Positions 34,784-47,806 of a DNA stretch of 64,000 nt are shown one piece after another. The first letter of the stretch is position 1, and each line of letters begins with the position of its first letter. Below the pieces are notes generated by a model that saw only the letters and a program-made list of their open reading frames with translations, did no database searches and was not told where the DNA came from. The stretch covers positions 1,747,501 through 1,811,500 of the forward strand of contig RCSZ01000008.1 of NCBI GenBank assembly GCA_014898425.1. The letters are read 5' to 3'. The stretch is from Botryotinia globosa. Its lineage: Eukaryota; Ascomycota; Leotiomycetes; Helotiales; Sclerotiniaceae. The position numbers were made by a program, and so were the translations under genes.

Positions 34784-37700
34784 CTTTTCTTTTTCTTCTT
34801 CAAATCGTCGTGGATTTGATTGATGCAAATAAAGGACTCGGAAGAGAGATAGGTAAGTAAGTAAATAGAAGGATTCTTTCCTTGCGCCTCTGCTTCTTTG
34901 ATATTGAAAATGTATGTATGTACTTTTATCTTGCTTGCTTGCTTGCAGTAACAAACCCCAACTTTTCAATTCCCACAATCTGAAAGCTTTTTGAAGAAAC
35001 TTGAAAGAAGCGCAGAATTTAAATAGGCAGAAGAAAAGAAGTTCGTTCTTGAAGCTGTATGTAACGTATCGTATTGTCAAGAAGCAGCAGCAGGAACAGC
35101 AGCAGGTGCAGCAATAAACAAGATTAAAACTGGGAGGATTTTATTCAAAGTCTATACGGAGACGAAAAAAAGTAGTTTGGATCTATATTCAAAAATTGTG
35201 GTGGTGATTGTTTGGCAATCCGAGCCCCGATGTCGCAGAGGGAGGGGGAGGAGGGGGGTTTTGGATCTTGGACTTGACTTTAATTTTTTAATTTTTCTTG
35301 ACTTTTGACTTTTGACTTTTGTTTATGGTTATTGGGTTTTGGGTTCTGGGTTCTGGGGAGAGATGAATGATATAAAAGAGTGAAGGAAATAAAGAAAGAC
35401 AACTGGTCTGTCTGGCTTTCTGGCTGTCTGGCTGGCTGGCTGGCTGGCTGGCTGTCTCTCTATCTGGTTGGTGATACAGGAGTGGCTTGAGTAGTGATTA
35501 GGAGTTTTTATGAGAGGAGGTTGTTGGTGTTTAATAAGAGGTTTGGGATGATTGGGCTGAGAGGTGGGTTTATGAGGATGAGATGAGATGAGATGATTTG
35601 GAATGGAATGGAATGGAATGGGATTGAGAGAGAGGATTGAGGCGAGTGAATGGGGGTTAGGATATGTTGGTTGATTTTTTGTGTGGAATATTTACTTTTG
35701 TGTGTATTTACAGGTGTAGGAGGGAGAGATTGTGGTGTGGTGTAGTGTAGTCTAGTGTACTGGAATGGGATGGGATGGAATGAGAGTCTTGAATTTATTA
35801 GATTAGATGGGTTGCTGTGTTCTTGTGATGGGTTGTATGGTATGGTATGGTATGGTATGGTAGTACGTTCTAAAGAATACACAGGTATCTAGATAGGTAG
35901 ATATTGCTTTGACGACAGTGAATGAGTCTATACGTATTCTTTGACACCAATAACACCAATAACACTCACAACACTCACAAAAACCTCCATCACAATAACA
36001 AAACATGACACACATTATCATAGAATGTTTCCCATACATTCTAATTATTCAACTACTAGACTTCAATCATCTACTAGACCTCAATCATGGATACCTCTCT
36101 CTCTCCAGCTCTTCAAAATCTACCTCCAAACTCGACACTTCACCTTTGAATCTTGACTTGGGTTAAGCGATCTCGGAGCTGGAGCTGGAGCTGGAGCTGG
36201 AGATGATTTTTGAACATGATTTTTGAAAATAATTTTTGAAAATGAACAAGGTTGGAATTGGTTTGTTCTAGGTACCTAGTGATTGATTGATTGGAGTTGG
36301 TTTTAGTGGGTTTGAGTGGGTTTGAGGCTTGGAAAGTGAACTTTGGGGGGGTTGGTGGGTATGTATATATGTATATATGTATTGTATTGTAGATTAGGGT
36401 CGTCTTGTGTAGTGAGATATCTGATGTGTGGAATCTGGTGTGGTTTTACGTGTAATTATAACTTATTCCATTTCAGCTCTCTTGTATATGATGGAGGAAA
36501 AGAAAAGAAAAGAGATGAGACGGCGTGATTGATCGTCTAATATCTAATATCAGGTAAAGAATCTTGAGAAGTTTTCTCAATGAGAGATAGTCTCTCTTTG
36601 GAGCTCTTGAGTGTGCATTTTGATGGGTACTAGATGTTGATATTCTCTCATCACTGCGGAATATAAAGATTTCTTGCAAAGAAAGAAAGAACGGACTTTT
36701 TTTGTATCTTTATCATTCATTATTGTGGGTATTTCTAGAGCATGGATTTTTCAAATACTTGGATGATTGAGGTTGAGTGAATGAGTGAAGGGAGTGGGTG
36801 GGTTAGTGTATCAGATTGATTTCTTTGTAGGTAGTGCATCTACGTTTTGTATATGGAGGGGTTGTTGGGAGTTCTTCGTTGATGTGTGCAGCTGGCAGAC
36901 AGTAAGTAGTGAGGAGTTAGATCTCGGGGAATGGTGTCTTGAATAGATGGCTTACTTTTCTGTGTGGATTGTGGGAAAAGTTCTCTTTGGGAAGGGGAGT
37001 TTTTGTTGTAAAGCTCCATCATGGGGGAATAGGAGATGCTCAGGCTTGCTCAATATCACATTCATCATAACCGTCAGCCAACTACACAAGTCATGCCTTT
37101 TTTTAGAACATCTTTCCTCCGTCAATCTATGTCCTACTCCTCTGGAATTCAATATCTGGGTGGTTATGATCTTGCTACCAACTCCCGATTGGAAAAGAGC
37201 GGCAGCAAGGTTTCTTGTTCGCGATATCCAAATAATTCTCGGCAAAGATATGTCACCGGTTCATAATATCCCGCCTTTTGCTGCCTTGAGATTCCGAGTA
37301 CGTGACAATCTAGCCAAATTAAGATGTTATATCTATTTCAGAGCCACGATACCTGCATAGCAAGGTGATCCCGCGGAGGAAAGTGCTTCTGAGATACACG
37401 TAAATGATTCGTTGGCCGCCGTTACATGCGGAAACTTTTAAATCGGGGTTTCGAATGGGGTTAGGAGGTGGTCGAAGATAGATAGGTATAAATACAAAGG
37501 GCTACCAAAGACCACGAACAACGATAGAGAAATACCTGGCAAACCTTGAACAAACAGTCCTTGTTAAAATGGTCATTGCAATTTCAAAAATCACAAAAAA
37601 TCCATCCACAATCCAAATCACCTCTTTCTATTATCCCCATACCGAAACTTCACGTATCAATTTTGCTTCCCAAGTCCCCTTTTGTTTCTCCCCCTTTCAC

Positions 37701-38051
37701 TACAGGCTAAAATTCGGATTCCGGAAAACATCCTGCCTTAGCTTCTCCTCGGCCCGAAAAACTAGACATGAGCTTCCTTCCGCCACATCCGAGTTCCGAT
37801 CTATGCGAATGGATCTAGAACATATTCTAAGTGGGACTTTGGGATACGTCATGACTGCTTTTAACTCTTGAGTTTCTTGATGACTTTGTTTTTGGGGAAT
37901 GGAATATTTCTGGGTTTTCAGTTCTTGGATTTAATAGTCGTATACTTAACAAGAGCTTCCTCCTCATTGATCTCCCTATTAGTGCTCAGTGAAACACTTT
38001 GGATATCTAAAGATTCTTGAAGAATTCGAGCGGATTAAGGAAAAAATAATA
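34784..38051. other. Gene-free spacer with simple repeats
   Basis: Short tandem runs include TGGC units near 35428-35454, GGAAT units near 35600-35620, TATGG units near 35836-35860 and GAGCTG units near 36175-36205. An open frame at 36947-37360 (+) has no recognisable motif. The first 300 bp is the probable leader and promoter of the preceding minus-strand gene. Confidence 0.5.
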
Positions 38052-38886
38052 ATGCGAAACCCTCAAGAGAAAAGAGTGCAAGCCGGCGAGGTAGAAAAAG
38101 CTCATGATATATCTACTCTGAAAAATACAGAATGTAAGAAAGTTCTATCCGCCTTCCCTACTTCCTTCTGCCTTGTCCGTAGCCTCCAAGTCCTCTCTCT
38201 GCTTATACACCCCTCAATTCCTTTCCTCTGCATACAAAAATGCCCCCATTCATCAAACTACCACGCATCTCAAGCTGACACCCCAAACACAGGGTCAAAA
38301 CCTGAATATACCCTTCCTACTCCCTCCCTCCAATTCCTCTTCCATCTAGAATGTGACATGGAGGAATTCCATCCCATCGGTGATGGAGGACATGGTAATC
38401 GCGCTACTGTTATTTTCAAAGGTTTGTCCTTTCTTCCCTTTCCCACTTTCAATCCCTCCTATCTCGTTACATCCTTTGTATCCCTCACGAGCTATGACAT
38501 AAAGCTCACGGCATCCAGGCGGACATTTCGAAGGTCCTCATCTCCGGGGCACCATTCTCCCCGGCGGCGGCGACTGGGAAACCATTCAAAACACTCCTTC
38601 CCAATCTCTCCAGACAGCTCACCTCGATACCCGCTATAATCTTCTAACTCATGATAACCACTGCATCTACCTGCGTACAACTGGTGTACGCACTGGACCC
38701 CGAGATGTTCTAGAGGCACTTGGGGAAGAAGATAAGCATACTGCTCACGACTATAAGATGCGCTTGAACCTCACATTTGAATGTGATGATGCGGGGAATT
38801 ACGGGTGGTTGAATCGGGTTGTGGGGATTGCTAGTAGTGGGAGAAACGGAGGGAGGGTGATTTATGATGCTTTTGAGGTTTTGTAG
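38052..38886 (+). CDS. DUF3237 (UPF0311) family protein
   Basis: Proposed exons 38052-38133, 38293-38421 and 38519-38886 (579 nt, 192 residues). The last two are well supported: they join HPIGDGGHGNRATVIFK to GGHFEGPHLRGTILPGGGDW, the DUF3237 hallmark, and continue with LDTRYNLLTHDNHCIYL, YKMRLNLTFECD and YGWLNRVVGIASSGR, ending YDAFEVL. The beta-barrel family is widespread in bacteria and fungi and has no firm function. The first exon is tentative: a GTAAGA donor at 38134 and a CTGAC branch point with ACACAG acceptor keep frame, but an in-frame ATG at 37989 or an unspliced start are alternatives. No signal peptide. Confidence 0.78.
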
Positions 38887-39266
38887 GGGGGAGGAGGGAA
38901 TCTGAAGAGGAGAAGATGCCCAACATAGAGAGGCACTGTATATATATTTGTATGATTGTAAATAATGAGTGTGATGATTGCTTGAAGGAGATCGCGCGCA
39001 TAATTGGGAGGTTCTGATGTCGATCATAAAATGAAACACAACCACTAAGAACAGTCGATAATAGATCAAAAGCACGCTCGTATGAAAAATCCAAGACACT
39101 TGTTTTGCAACATAACTCTTAAAGCCAAACATTCCTCCAGATAATCTCCACACCGTATAAAACGACCCATAACCAGAGTGTTACCATTGCTCCACTCTAC
39201 ACCTCTACCCAAGAAATCCCATGACAAGCCCAGCCTACACCAAATCAGCACATTCTAACATCTCAC
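38887..39266. other. Convergent intergenic region
   Basis: 3' flanks of the DUF3237 gene (+) and the BLOC-1 subunit gene (-). Nothing else seen. Confidence 0.6.
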
Positions 39267-40094
39267 TCAACTCATCCCCGAAGCCGAAGTTCGAATAGAA
39301 CTAGAGGACGGCTCTGACCTGGATACATTCGTTGATGTAGAAGATTCCTCGGTATCCATAGCTTCCATATGTTCCATACTTCCGCTTTCTCCTTCTTTTT
39401 CTTTCCCCTTGCCTTGTCCAATGCCAGCAAGGTGGATACCATTTGTTTCCTGTGCAGAAGTACTGCCATGTGCATTTGCATCGGTCATATGCGTATCGAT
39501 ATTCCCTCCATTCCTTCCATCGCTCCCATTCGAACCTACACTTCCCTCTCTTTCACCTCCCCTGTCTCTCTCATACTCACTCCAATCACTTTCACTCCCA
39601 CTCCATTGCTCACTCTCCCCATCAACCAACCTCAAAACTTCTTCCACCACCAAAAAATCTCTCTCTAGCACCTCCGCCCAATTTTGCACGTTTCCCAATT
39701 CCTTCACCTTCTTCTGTCCCTCCCTAACGACTTTCTCCAATTTATCCCCCTCTTTCCCTAGCTTTCCTATCTCTTTCTTCAATTCGTTTTCCTGTTTCGT
39801 CAATGCGCTGCTATTTTGATGGAGATTTTGCGCTCGAAGTTTTAGCGCATGTTCGTGGGGCGTGAAAATATTTTGGATGGATGCATTGAGAGCAGTGCGT
39901 GCTTCAGCTATCTGACGGGTAGTTTCTGGAGAGGGAGGCAATGGTGGAAGAGAGGAGGTAGAGGGGTTCCTTTGAGCATGAGAGTGAGTTGATGTGGAAG
40001 CTGAAGCGGATACCGAGTGGGAGCGCGAGTGTGAAGATGCGGAAGAGGGACCGGGAATGTCGGGAGGTGGTGGCGCAAGGGAAGAGATGGGCAT
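39267..40094 (-). CDS. BLOC1S1: BLOC-1 subunit 1 / GCN5L1-like protein
   Basis: Intronless, 275 residues. A core of about residues 55-165 is helical and heptad-like (EARTALNASIQNIFTPHEHA; KQENELKKEIGKLGKEGDKL) and ends in LGNVQNWAEVLERDFLVVEE. This aligns by eye with the conserved end of human BLOC1S1/GCN5L1, where IGDVENWARSIELDM precedes the last helix. The core is flanked by a Ser/Pro-rich N-terminus and a long acidic Gly/Ser-rich C-terminus not found in the animal protein. BLOC-1 acts in endosome-lysosome/vacuole trafficking. Only the helical core supports the assignment, so moderate confidence. Confidence 0.72.
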   Translation of the reverse strand: MPISSLAPPPPDIPGPSSASSHSRSHSVSASASTSTHSHAQRNPSTSSLPPLPPSPETTRQIAEARTALNASIQNIFTPHEHALKLRAQNLHQNSSALTKQENELKKEIGKLGKEGDKLEKVVREGQKKVKELGNVQNWAEVLERDFLVVEEVLRLVDGESEQWSGSESDWSEYERDRGGEREGSVGSNGSDGRNGGNIDTHMTDANAHGSTSAQETNGIHLAGIGQGKGKEKEGESGSMEHMEAMDTEESSTSTNVSRSEPSSSSIRTSASGMS

Positions 40095-40754
40095 TATTGT
40101 GTAAAGAATTGGTATATGTGAAGGGTTGTCGAGATGATGCGATTGAGGATGTGATGCCGAAAATGCAGAGAGGCGGTGTATTGTAATCTTACAATACCAA
40201 GCGGTAGATTTGTGTCTTTATTACTTATCAGATCTTGTATTAAACGGCAAAATTGCAGAGCACAAGTTAGATATACAAAGAAGAGAAATGGTATGAATCC
40301 GTACCTTGCAGGTTGGAGAAGGCCATTGAGAGTAGAAACATCACGAGGTTAATAAGAAATGCGGGGAGGAACATGGGTTACATGTGGTTACACAAGGGTC
40401 TTGCAGCCAATTCAGGTCCAGGTCGATCATTGTGATTACCCCAGCTTTTATTGATATCGAAAAGATTGTCTCGAATATTGGACGGATTTTGGTTCATAAA
40501 ATGATTTAAAATTGGTATTTGGGCGATGAAAGATGTCAAAATGAAGTTATTGAAAATGGGTTCACACAATTCACAATTGCACCGGCAATCAAATGCTTCA
40601 TTGTACGAACAAATGGCAAAGGGGGTATTCTTATTGCTTTTGAATTCATCATAGCCTATTGTAGAGAACCATTTTTCGCATGATTCCATATCAGGAACTC
40701 CATGCCATGAATCCCAATGAAATACAGCCCATCCCAAATCCCATAGAAGATGAT
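40095..40754. other. Intergenic region
   Basis: 660 bp between two minus-strand genes. It contains an open frame (40378-40737, -) with several cysteines but no recognisable family. Otherwise it is the 3' flank of RPS8 and the promoter of the BLOC-1 gene. Confidence 0.5.
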
Positions 40755-41437
40755 TTACTTTCTCAATTGGCGTTGGTAGAAAGCCAACTCCTCTCCCTCC
40801 AAAATGTATCCATCAACACGTCCAGATTGTCCAGGTCTGGATGAGACTGCGGCGTAAAGACGACCAGCCTCGAATTGCTTCTCCAAAGCGGGGTCGACCT
40901 TTCCTTGGGCAGCGAATCTCTCGTGGTGCTTCTTTTCGACGGACTTGCTCTTCTTGGTGTCTGGCTCCTCGACAGCTTGACCGGCCTTTTGTTGACGTCT
41001 ACGTCCCAAGTTTTGACCGTAGTGTGCCTCATACCATTGTCTGAATGGTGCAGCATCGACTTGAACAATGGCGGATCTGGTGAGGGTGTTGGTTCGGACC
41101 AACTCGTTGTTGGAAGGATGGAAAGCGACAACAATCACACGGACCTTACGGGCAATACCCTCAGAGGCCCATGAGAAGTTACCGGCTTCGAGACGGAGAG
41201 CACGGAATTTGCGGTTACCACCACGGGTACGGACGAGATGGATTCTCTTGGTTCCGATACGGGTACCTGCTTCTTGTCTTCCGGCTTCGAAAGCGCGCTT
41301 CTTCCCTGTAAAAGTCTTAGTTTTCAGGTTGGAACATATATCAATCAAGATATATGGGCTATCTACTACGCACGGTAATGGGATCGCTTGGCGCCAGAGG
41401 CGGAGCGTTTATGTCTGCTGTCACGGCTGATACCCAT
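40755..41437 (-). CDS. RPS8: 40S ribosomal protein eS8
   Basis: Small-subunit ribosomal protein. Exons 41374-41437 and 40755-41305 sum to 615 nt, 204 residues (yeast 200). Exon 1 codes MGISRDSRHKRSASGAKRSH, the invariant eS8 start, and joins at a Tyr-Arg codon to KKRAFEAGRQEAGTRIG. The intron has donor GTGCGT and acceptor TACAG. Other hallmarks are VRTRGGNRKFRALRLEAGNF, IVQVDAAPFRQWYEAHYG and the terminal GRVDGYILEGEELAFYQRQL. The region around 100-140 with KKSKSVEKKHHER is the usual basic insert. Short first exon plus near-ATG intron is typical for fungal ribosomal protein genes. Confidence 0.97.
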
Positions 41438-43454
41438 GATTGCTAATTCTGTGGTGTAAATATTATTAGCCAAAGTTGAACAGATATATAGACGATTTTG
41501 TTATCAAGGGAAGTATTTATTATGTCTTATCGAGAAATCGAATGCGCAACCAGCTATGCGATGGCAAGATGCCCGAGGAGATGTGCGAAAGAAGTATTGA
41601 TATGTGATATGGTGTGCAGTCGATTGAAGAAGGGTTTTGACTTCATCTGAATTATCCACTGTGCAACTATTCCCAATCTTTTTGTTCTTTTTTTGCTCGA
41701 CAGCCCTCTGTTCCCGCATATTCTGGTTTCGATTTCGTTCTCGATATTCGATCGTAATACAGATAGCAGTTGAGACGTTGGTAAAGTACTGACCTGATGG
41801 ATTCGAATTACAATCGTTGTCGTCGAAGAAATTGTCGTGAGAGTTTGAAGAATTTCGAATCGAACTTTTGCAAAAATGAAAACAGTGCGAGAAGCTAGTG
41901 TGAAGGCTAAGATTAAGCGAATTTTTTGTCTTCCCGGATTATCATCACGTGATTATCTGTCGAGCCTGGCCCCTCCATTATTTTACGGCCCAACACACTC
42001 GCTTCTTTCATTAATACAGTACATACTTCAATATGAGAACGACACCAAGTCTGATGTTGTACTCAGAACTCACAAAATGAGCAACAATTGAAATCATGGT
42101 GACTAGCAATTCAGGTGTACTATTAATATATTAGTATCCCACTCCCTCACTGGAAAATCTTCCATGGTATGATCGACTTTACGATTTTGAATCATCTGCG
42201 TTACTACATAGCATACCAGATATATTTCTAATCTTGCTATTAGGGATTAGCTGGTATACTATCTTTTTCGTGGGTCGTTATGTCCCTGCCTATTTCTCCC
42301 CCATACCCTTCGAACTAAATCGTGATGGCGCAAACGAATAGCCTATCCAGTGGATAGAGAGGTCGAATTGCATCTTTATCCCAAGCATCTGTTCAGAACG
42401 TCTTACAAGATGAATTGAGCATCAGGAGAATGAAATGATCACCTGTTTGGTCGATCTTGGACAATTTGCCCTCGTCCAGTCTGATGAAAGATACATCGCC
42501 CTTGCTGAATTCTTCTCTACGACACATGGTTTGATTATTCCAGTTTTAGAGGTCTTGGCTACTAGTTGTGCATCAAATTAATAAGGCGAAATTCTCCTCT
42601 TAGAAGCATTTCACTACTGTGGACATTTACCCCTCCTCGATCAGAGCTGCAGGGGGTGGAAATAGAAGCATTGTGCGAATCTTACTTGCTGGATAGGGAA
42701 TGCCCCAATCTATACAAATTTCGAGGTGAGGATGAGTACGATCATTGCCTGGAGAGTATGTTGATGGCGATCAGTGGCTGTTGGAGTATTGTGCAGATAT
42801 GAGGCAATGAATGCGCAAGAGAGGATGTTGGTGAGTCGCTGAACAGCAATACTTGTTCGAGTCGTTAAACAGTGGTGTTTTGCTTTACTGTAAGAATGGT
42901 AAAGATGAGAGTTTAAAGACGTATGACGAGTCTGCAATGGGTTTTATCCCTAGTATCCTTTAAAGTTAAGTTGACTTCTGTACCTTAAAAAGAGTACAAA
43001 GAGATACCATATAATGGTGCTTCAATTGCTTTTTTCAATTGCTTTTTTCAACGCTCGATGGATGTGTCGAAAATACAAGACCAGGTTGTTCGATTCCAAT
43101 TCAATGTGACATACATACATGTATATCAAAAATGGAATTGAGTTACCTTTCACTCTCTTCAACCTCACTCCCGGTTTCATATATAACTCTCATCATAATT
43201 GTCGTGCTAGCCCCTGAATTACATAGAGTTCGATTTTCATTGCTTATTTTCAGATATCTTGTTGAGGTGTATCAGCTCTACGTGTTATCAGTATCGAGTT
43301 ATTCTTATACACCCCCCTGTTCACCACGAGGGCCCCCATTGGTCTCACAATGAGGGGTAAAATGGATGTAACCTCCCATCACACTTTCACGCCTGAAACT
43401 TAATTGACAACACTTTCATTCCATATCACCTCTCCAAGGTCACTCAATTTCAAG
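41438..43454. other. Intergenic region between divergent RPS8 and BTB genes
   Basis: 2 kb. The part next to 41438 is the RPS8 leader/promoter. Short frames at 41.9-42.1 and 42.6-42.8 kb are not convincing. No repeats or RNA genes recognised. Confidence 0.5.
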
Positions 43455-44470
43455 ATGGCCGAAGTCTACAAGCTACCTGGTCATAAAGTCGACGTCAAGC
43501 TCCTTGTCTTCGATTATGAGATTCATTGCCATTCATTGATGTTGAAACTTGGTTCGGCTTATTTCAGAAAATTCCTCGACTCAGCAGACAAAAACTCAGC
43601 TCCTGCGAATGCAACTTTTAGATACGAATACGTTACCATTCAAGATACCCCCGAAGATGTTCCAAGCCTCGAAGCCGCATCCAAGGTTAGTTTTATTGAT
43701 CGCTGCAAATTGAACAAATCCTCGAGTTCTATATCTCACATTTGACACAAGGCTAATGGAACCACTGCTAGGTGGAGGGCAGAGGTGATAAGCCTGTCGA
43801 CACTGGATCCGACCATTGGTACATTGCTGTTAAACATGTGACAGATTGTATGTACGGGAAGTCTTTCACACTTGCCAGTTTTGATGATATCAAATTCTTG
43901 GCCAAGGTTGCAGATTTCTATGGTGCGCTGCCAGTCGTTTCAAGGTCGTTGGATACAGTATTTTTCCGAAGCCCGGAATTCATCGAGCGAATACCTGATC
44001 ATGCTGGCTCTCTCTTGAAGATTGCCTACCAACTCAGAAATCGAACTCTGTACAAGGAATGCATGATCCATGTTGCTGGTCGGTGGAAAATCAACCCTTG
44101 CATTTCAGAAGATGATATGGATCTTCGTATCCGAGTTCTCGTTGCTTATGGAAGTATCTGCGACAAACTTGTTACAGCGAATCATGAATTGATAAAATCG
44201 ATTGCAAAGTTCCCCCAAAACTCTAGAATCCACCCCCAGCTACGTGATTTTGCGCTCAGCTACCCGTCGCTCGCCACTTATTATCGACACTTTCTCGATG
44301 AAAGCTTTAGTAACGCAACCAACGAGATTTTAACTAAGTTATTGACTAGTAATCTAATCCTCGATCCTTCTAAACTTGGAGCAGGTCAAGGAAAGTTCAA
44401 AGATTATTTTCTTTGTGCGGAAATCACAGACAAAGATCTCCCGTGGGATGAGGAGGAGGAAGACTGGTAG
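43455..44470 (+). CDS. BTB/POZ-domain protein
   Basis: Exons 43455-43685 and 43772-44470, 309 residues; the intron has donor GTTAGT and acceptor CTAG and keeps frame. The N-terminus fits the BTB fold: VDVKLLVFDYEIHCHSLML followed by KLGSAYFRKFLDS, which is the usual strand-loop-helix with His-x-x-Leu-Leu/Met dimer elements. A second half (VKHVTDCMYGKSFTLASFDD; IKFLAKVADFYGALPVVSRS) corresponds to the BTB C-terminal helices that bring a polypeptide to age-old cullin-type or dimer partners. The tail is strongly acidic (DLPWDEEEEDW). In filamentous ascomycetes such proteins form large poorly characterised families; partner and role are unknown. Confidence 0.78.
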
Positions 44471-47400
44471 AGCCTCAGATTATAGTAGCCGCAATCGGCT
44501 TTCGAGCTTATCACTTTCACGGTTTCTGAGTTCCAGTATCAAGTGAGATTTCCAAAGCTCGGTGTGGCTTCCACTATGATCGTTCAATTGGTAAGTCGAT
44601 TGCACCTGCTCCCTCAATCTCAACATCTGGAATTTGAAAGCCAAGGTGCCTGCACGCTCAACTGATAAACGCTAGTGTCTTCCTCCAACGTTTTTATGCA
44701 GTAGTCCACGAACAGCGGCTATCTACTCACGTATTTCAACGACAGGATGGAAGTGGTGTCTAGGCTGATTATTCCTCATGTGAGAATTTTGCGATTGTTA
44801 TTTGGGGCTCTCGGCAGACAATTTGTTACAACTGCAACATAATTTCAAAGATGTTACACGATTTTAAAGTGGCCTTTGCTAATAGTGAGTTGAATTGATA
44901 GCGAAACCTTATGAATCATGCTGTGACTTGTATCTCCTGTAAAAGAGGCTAGGCCCTTTATTTATTTTTACCGTGTTTCAAGAAACCTCAAATTCAACAA
45001 CTTCATGATTCTACACCACATGATCGTTAGCGAACTTGTTAAACAAATTCCATACTACTCAAAGGTCTTGTTGTCTGGGCCTGGAATACTGGAACATTAG
45101 AAATGAGATGTGTGCATAACATGGTATACGAGAAAGACCGAGATTCCAACTGCATTTACGGCTCTTATTACTGTGCTAGCTGTTTCGTCAGATTATATAC
45201 AGCTCGAGAAACACCTCTAATCCAGGCAGCGTACGATAGCTCTGCCATTGAGTGCTTATTCTCAAGACTTTCAACAGTCAGAAACAGACAATACAGTACG
45301 AAAATGAACCTAGATCCAGCTTGGGTGACGGTTGGAGGCTTCTATTCACCCATGCTGCTTACTGATATGATATGAAGTTACAGTTGATGGGTGTGTGTAT
45401 GTGGTTCCATCAGGTATTATTTACAACTCCCAGTGATTGAACGACGTGACCCTAGCGTATGTTTGCACACTGTTCAAACCTAACGACCAACATGGTAGGA
45501 AAAATATCACCACACCGAATCATAAGAACTGTTGGCGAGCAGGCCAATTCTCAGCCAACTGCGAAGTATTTTTAAATCGATCGCGTGTCGAATCAAGGTT
45601 CATGACTGTAATGTGTCCTGTTGGATGTTCAACTAAACTATCGGTATCAACGCACTCCTAACAATCATACTGTATTATCCAATTTCACTTCGCATCTTCC
45701 ATCGACAGCGAGATTTCGTGTGCATTCGTCACAAGATTCCAGTTTGAAAAATAATGCAGCTGCTGCCTGCCGTCAGTCAGACATGGCCTTTTTGAAGGTC
45801 TGCAAGATGAAGGAAATAACATGCAAGGGGTACTGGGGTGAATGAGGGGAAGGTGGTCAATACTACGCTGGAGAGAATTCGAAAGAAGGATCAGCAGTCA
45901 AAAGCAGACGGTTAAGAAATGGACGAAAAAAGGTTTCCCATCCAATTCGAAAACAAAAATGGATTTCATTACATACACAAGAAATGACGTTGCGAGACAG
46001 TAGTGGCAAAGAGGGAACCAGCTTGTAGAAGCCGTTATTTTGCTAGGAGTACCTTGAGATGATAATTTCAACCCCAGATACATCTTCAACCGGATTACCA
46101 GTCCGATTTAGCCAGAAGCGCTGACGAGGTGGGGGCCGATTTGACAACGTGGCCAAGGCGGGAACGAGTACAAAAATCTGAATAGTTTAACCTCTTTAAG
46201 TAAAAACTCGGTACTCAATAAGTGAACCAAACTACCGGGTCCGCATTCGTGGTCTGATAGTTCCAAACTTGGACAGGGAGAGCGGAGATCCGCTTTATAG
46301 ATACATCTGTGAATTCTTCTAGTAGTAATAAAGCTATCACATGAAACGATATGTTGAAAGAGGCCCTCCATAAGGTCCACTGCTGACAATCACTTCAAAA
46401 AGGTCCACACGCAATGGAACGTGATGTTCGAGTCATCAGGATCAGCTGCGGCGTGAACTTTCAACATACCTGCATTCCATATCCGAATGCGGCCATCGGC
46501 ATGCCGTTAGATTCAGGCTCGGATGTCAGCAATGTTACTTTTGTTCCTAGTGGTACAGGATTTTAAGTGTTAATTTTAGGAATGCCTTCAAACTTTGCTC
46601 GATTTATTTGAGGTCCTAAGATGATGGCGACTGGCATGATTTAACTCGGAGGATGATTGGCTGGGTTGCAATTTTTGTATTTATCAAATTAGTGATACGG
46701 ACTCTCATCACACCCGTTTGAATGCGCGCCGATATGATTTACTGTAGAGCTGGCCATTAACACATCTCAGTCTGCGCGTAAGAGGCGTACGCAAACTGGT
46801 ATGTCAATAAGCGAGCATCCGAATGTGAAAGTGACTGCATTTGTGCTACCAATGCCAGAATTGCAGATCAGCGATTGCAGATTGAAAGAATTAGATTGAT
46901 TTCCCAGACTTTTGAAAGGCAGGGAAATTTCTCGTTCCCGAAATAACTTCTCTTTTCTGACAATAATTTGTCATACCAAAGAGTTAGTTCATGGAGCGTC
47001 CATCTCGTATGTGTTGGGATCTGCTATATCCAGATCTTTATTTTCCCCCTTTGAATAGCACAAATGTGGCGCGTCTGGCGGCAGCGTAGGCAAGTAAATC
47101 CTACGAAATAGCATACATGCACACTGAAGAAAGACATCTCATAAGCTGACGTATTAAAATCGTTATAGGCGGGAGTTATGGTTATGACCCATGCCGATAA
47201 CACCAAGAGGTGATTCTAAATTTGCGTGGAAGCTTTGGCGTCTGACTGTGCCGAGCATAAGTTTCTCTAACCCACAAAGTTGTATGCAGAAGCGATCTTA
47301 GTCCGTAGTGGGTGTCCATACCAGGCTTTAGCGATTGCTACTGATAGATCTGAGACGGGTAAGGCCAATTACTGTTTTCTTCTATCAATTCCCCAAAGCT

Positions 47401-47806
47401 AGTAACAAGTAGCCGACCAAAGCGGCACTGATAATCTTGAACATGCGGATTATGTTGTTTACTGTAACTTTCCCCTCCATTCAATCCGCGAATATAATGT
47501 TTATATGTACTCCTGGTAATATACTAAAATGAAACCTTGTCAGCTTTTAGGTGGCTGATAAGATACAAGCAGTAATGTTGGTTTGTTCCGTGTGTCATGC
47601 TGACAACGCCTTCCCCCCCAATCAGAAAATTGATTGAGCTGTCCGAAATCGGTCGACTTTACACGCAATGCAGATGGAACTAATGGCAACGATTGAAAGC
47701 GGCATTACAGCTTCCCGGAGATGATTGTAGATACTATTGGCATTGACATTAGTGATGAACCTGGGTAAACACAACAAACTATCTTATAATAGATGATAAT
47801 TAGATG
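44471..47806. other. Gene-poor region
   Basis: 3.3 kb with no supported gene on either strand; short frames at 45.1-46.4 kb lack motifs. No TIRs, tandem arrays or RNA genes were recognised by eye. Confidence 0.5.

Noticed and set aside
36947..37360. 137-codon plus-strand frame
   Set aside because: No family signature, mixed composition and no plausible splice partners.
44471..47806. Several short open frames on both strands
   Set aside because: None has motif content, coherent splicing or length above that expected by chance.
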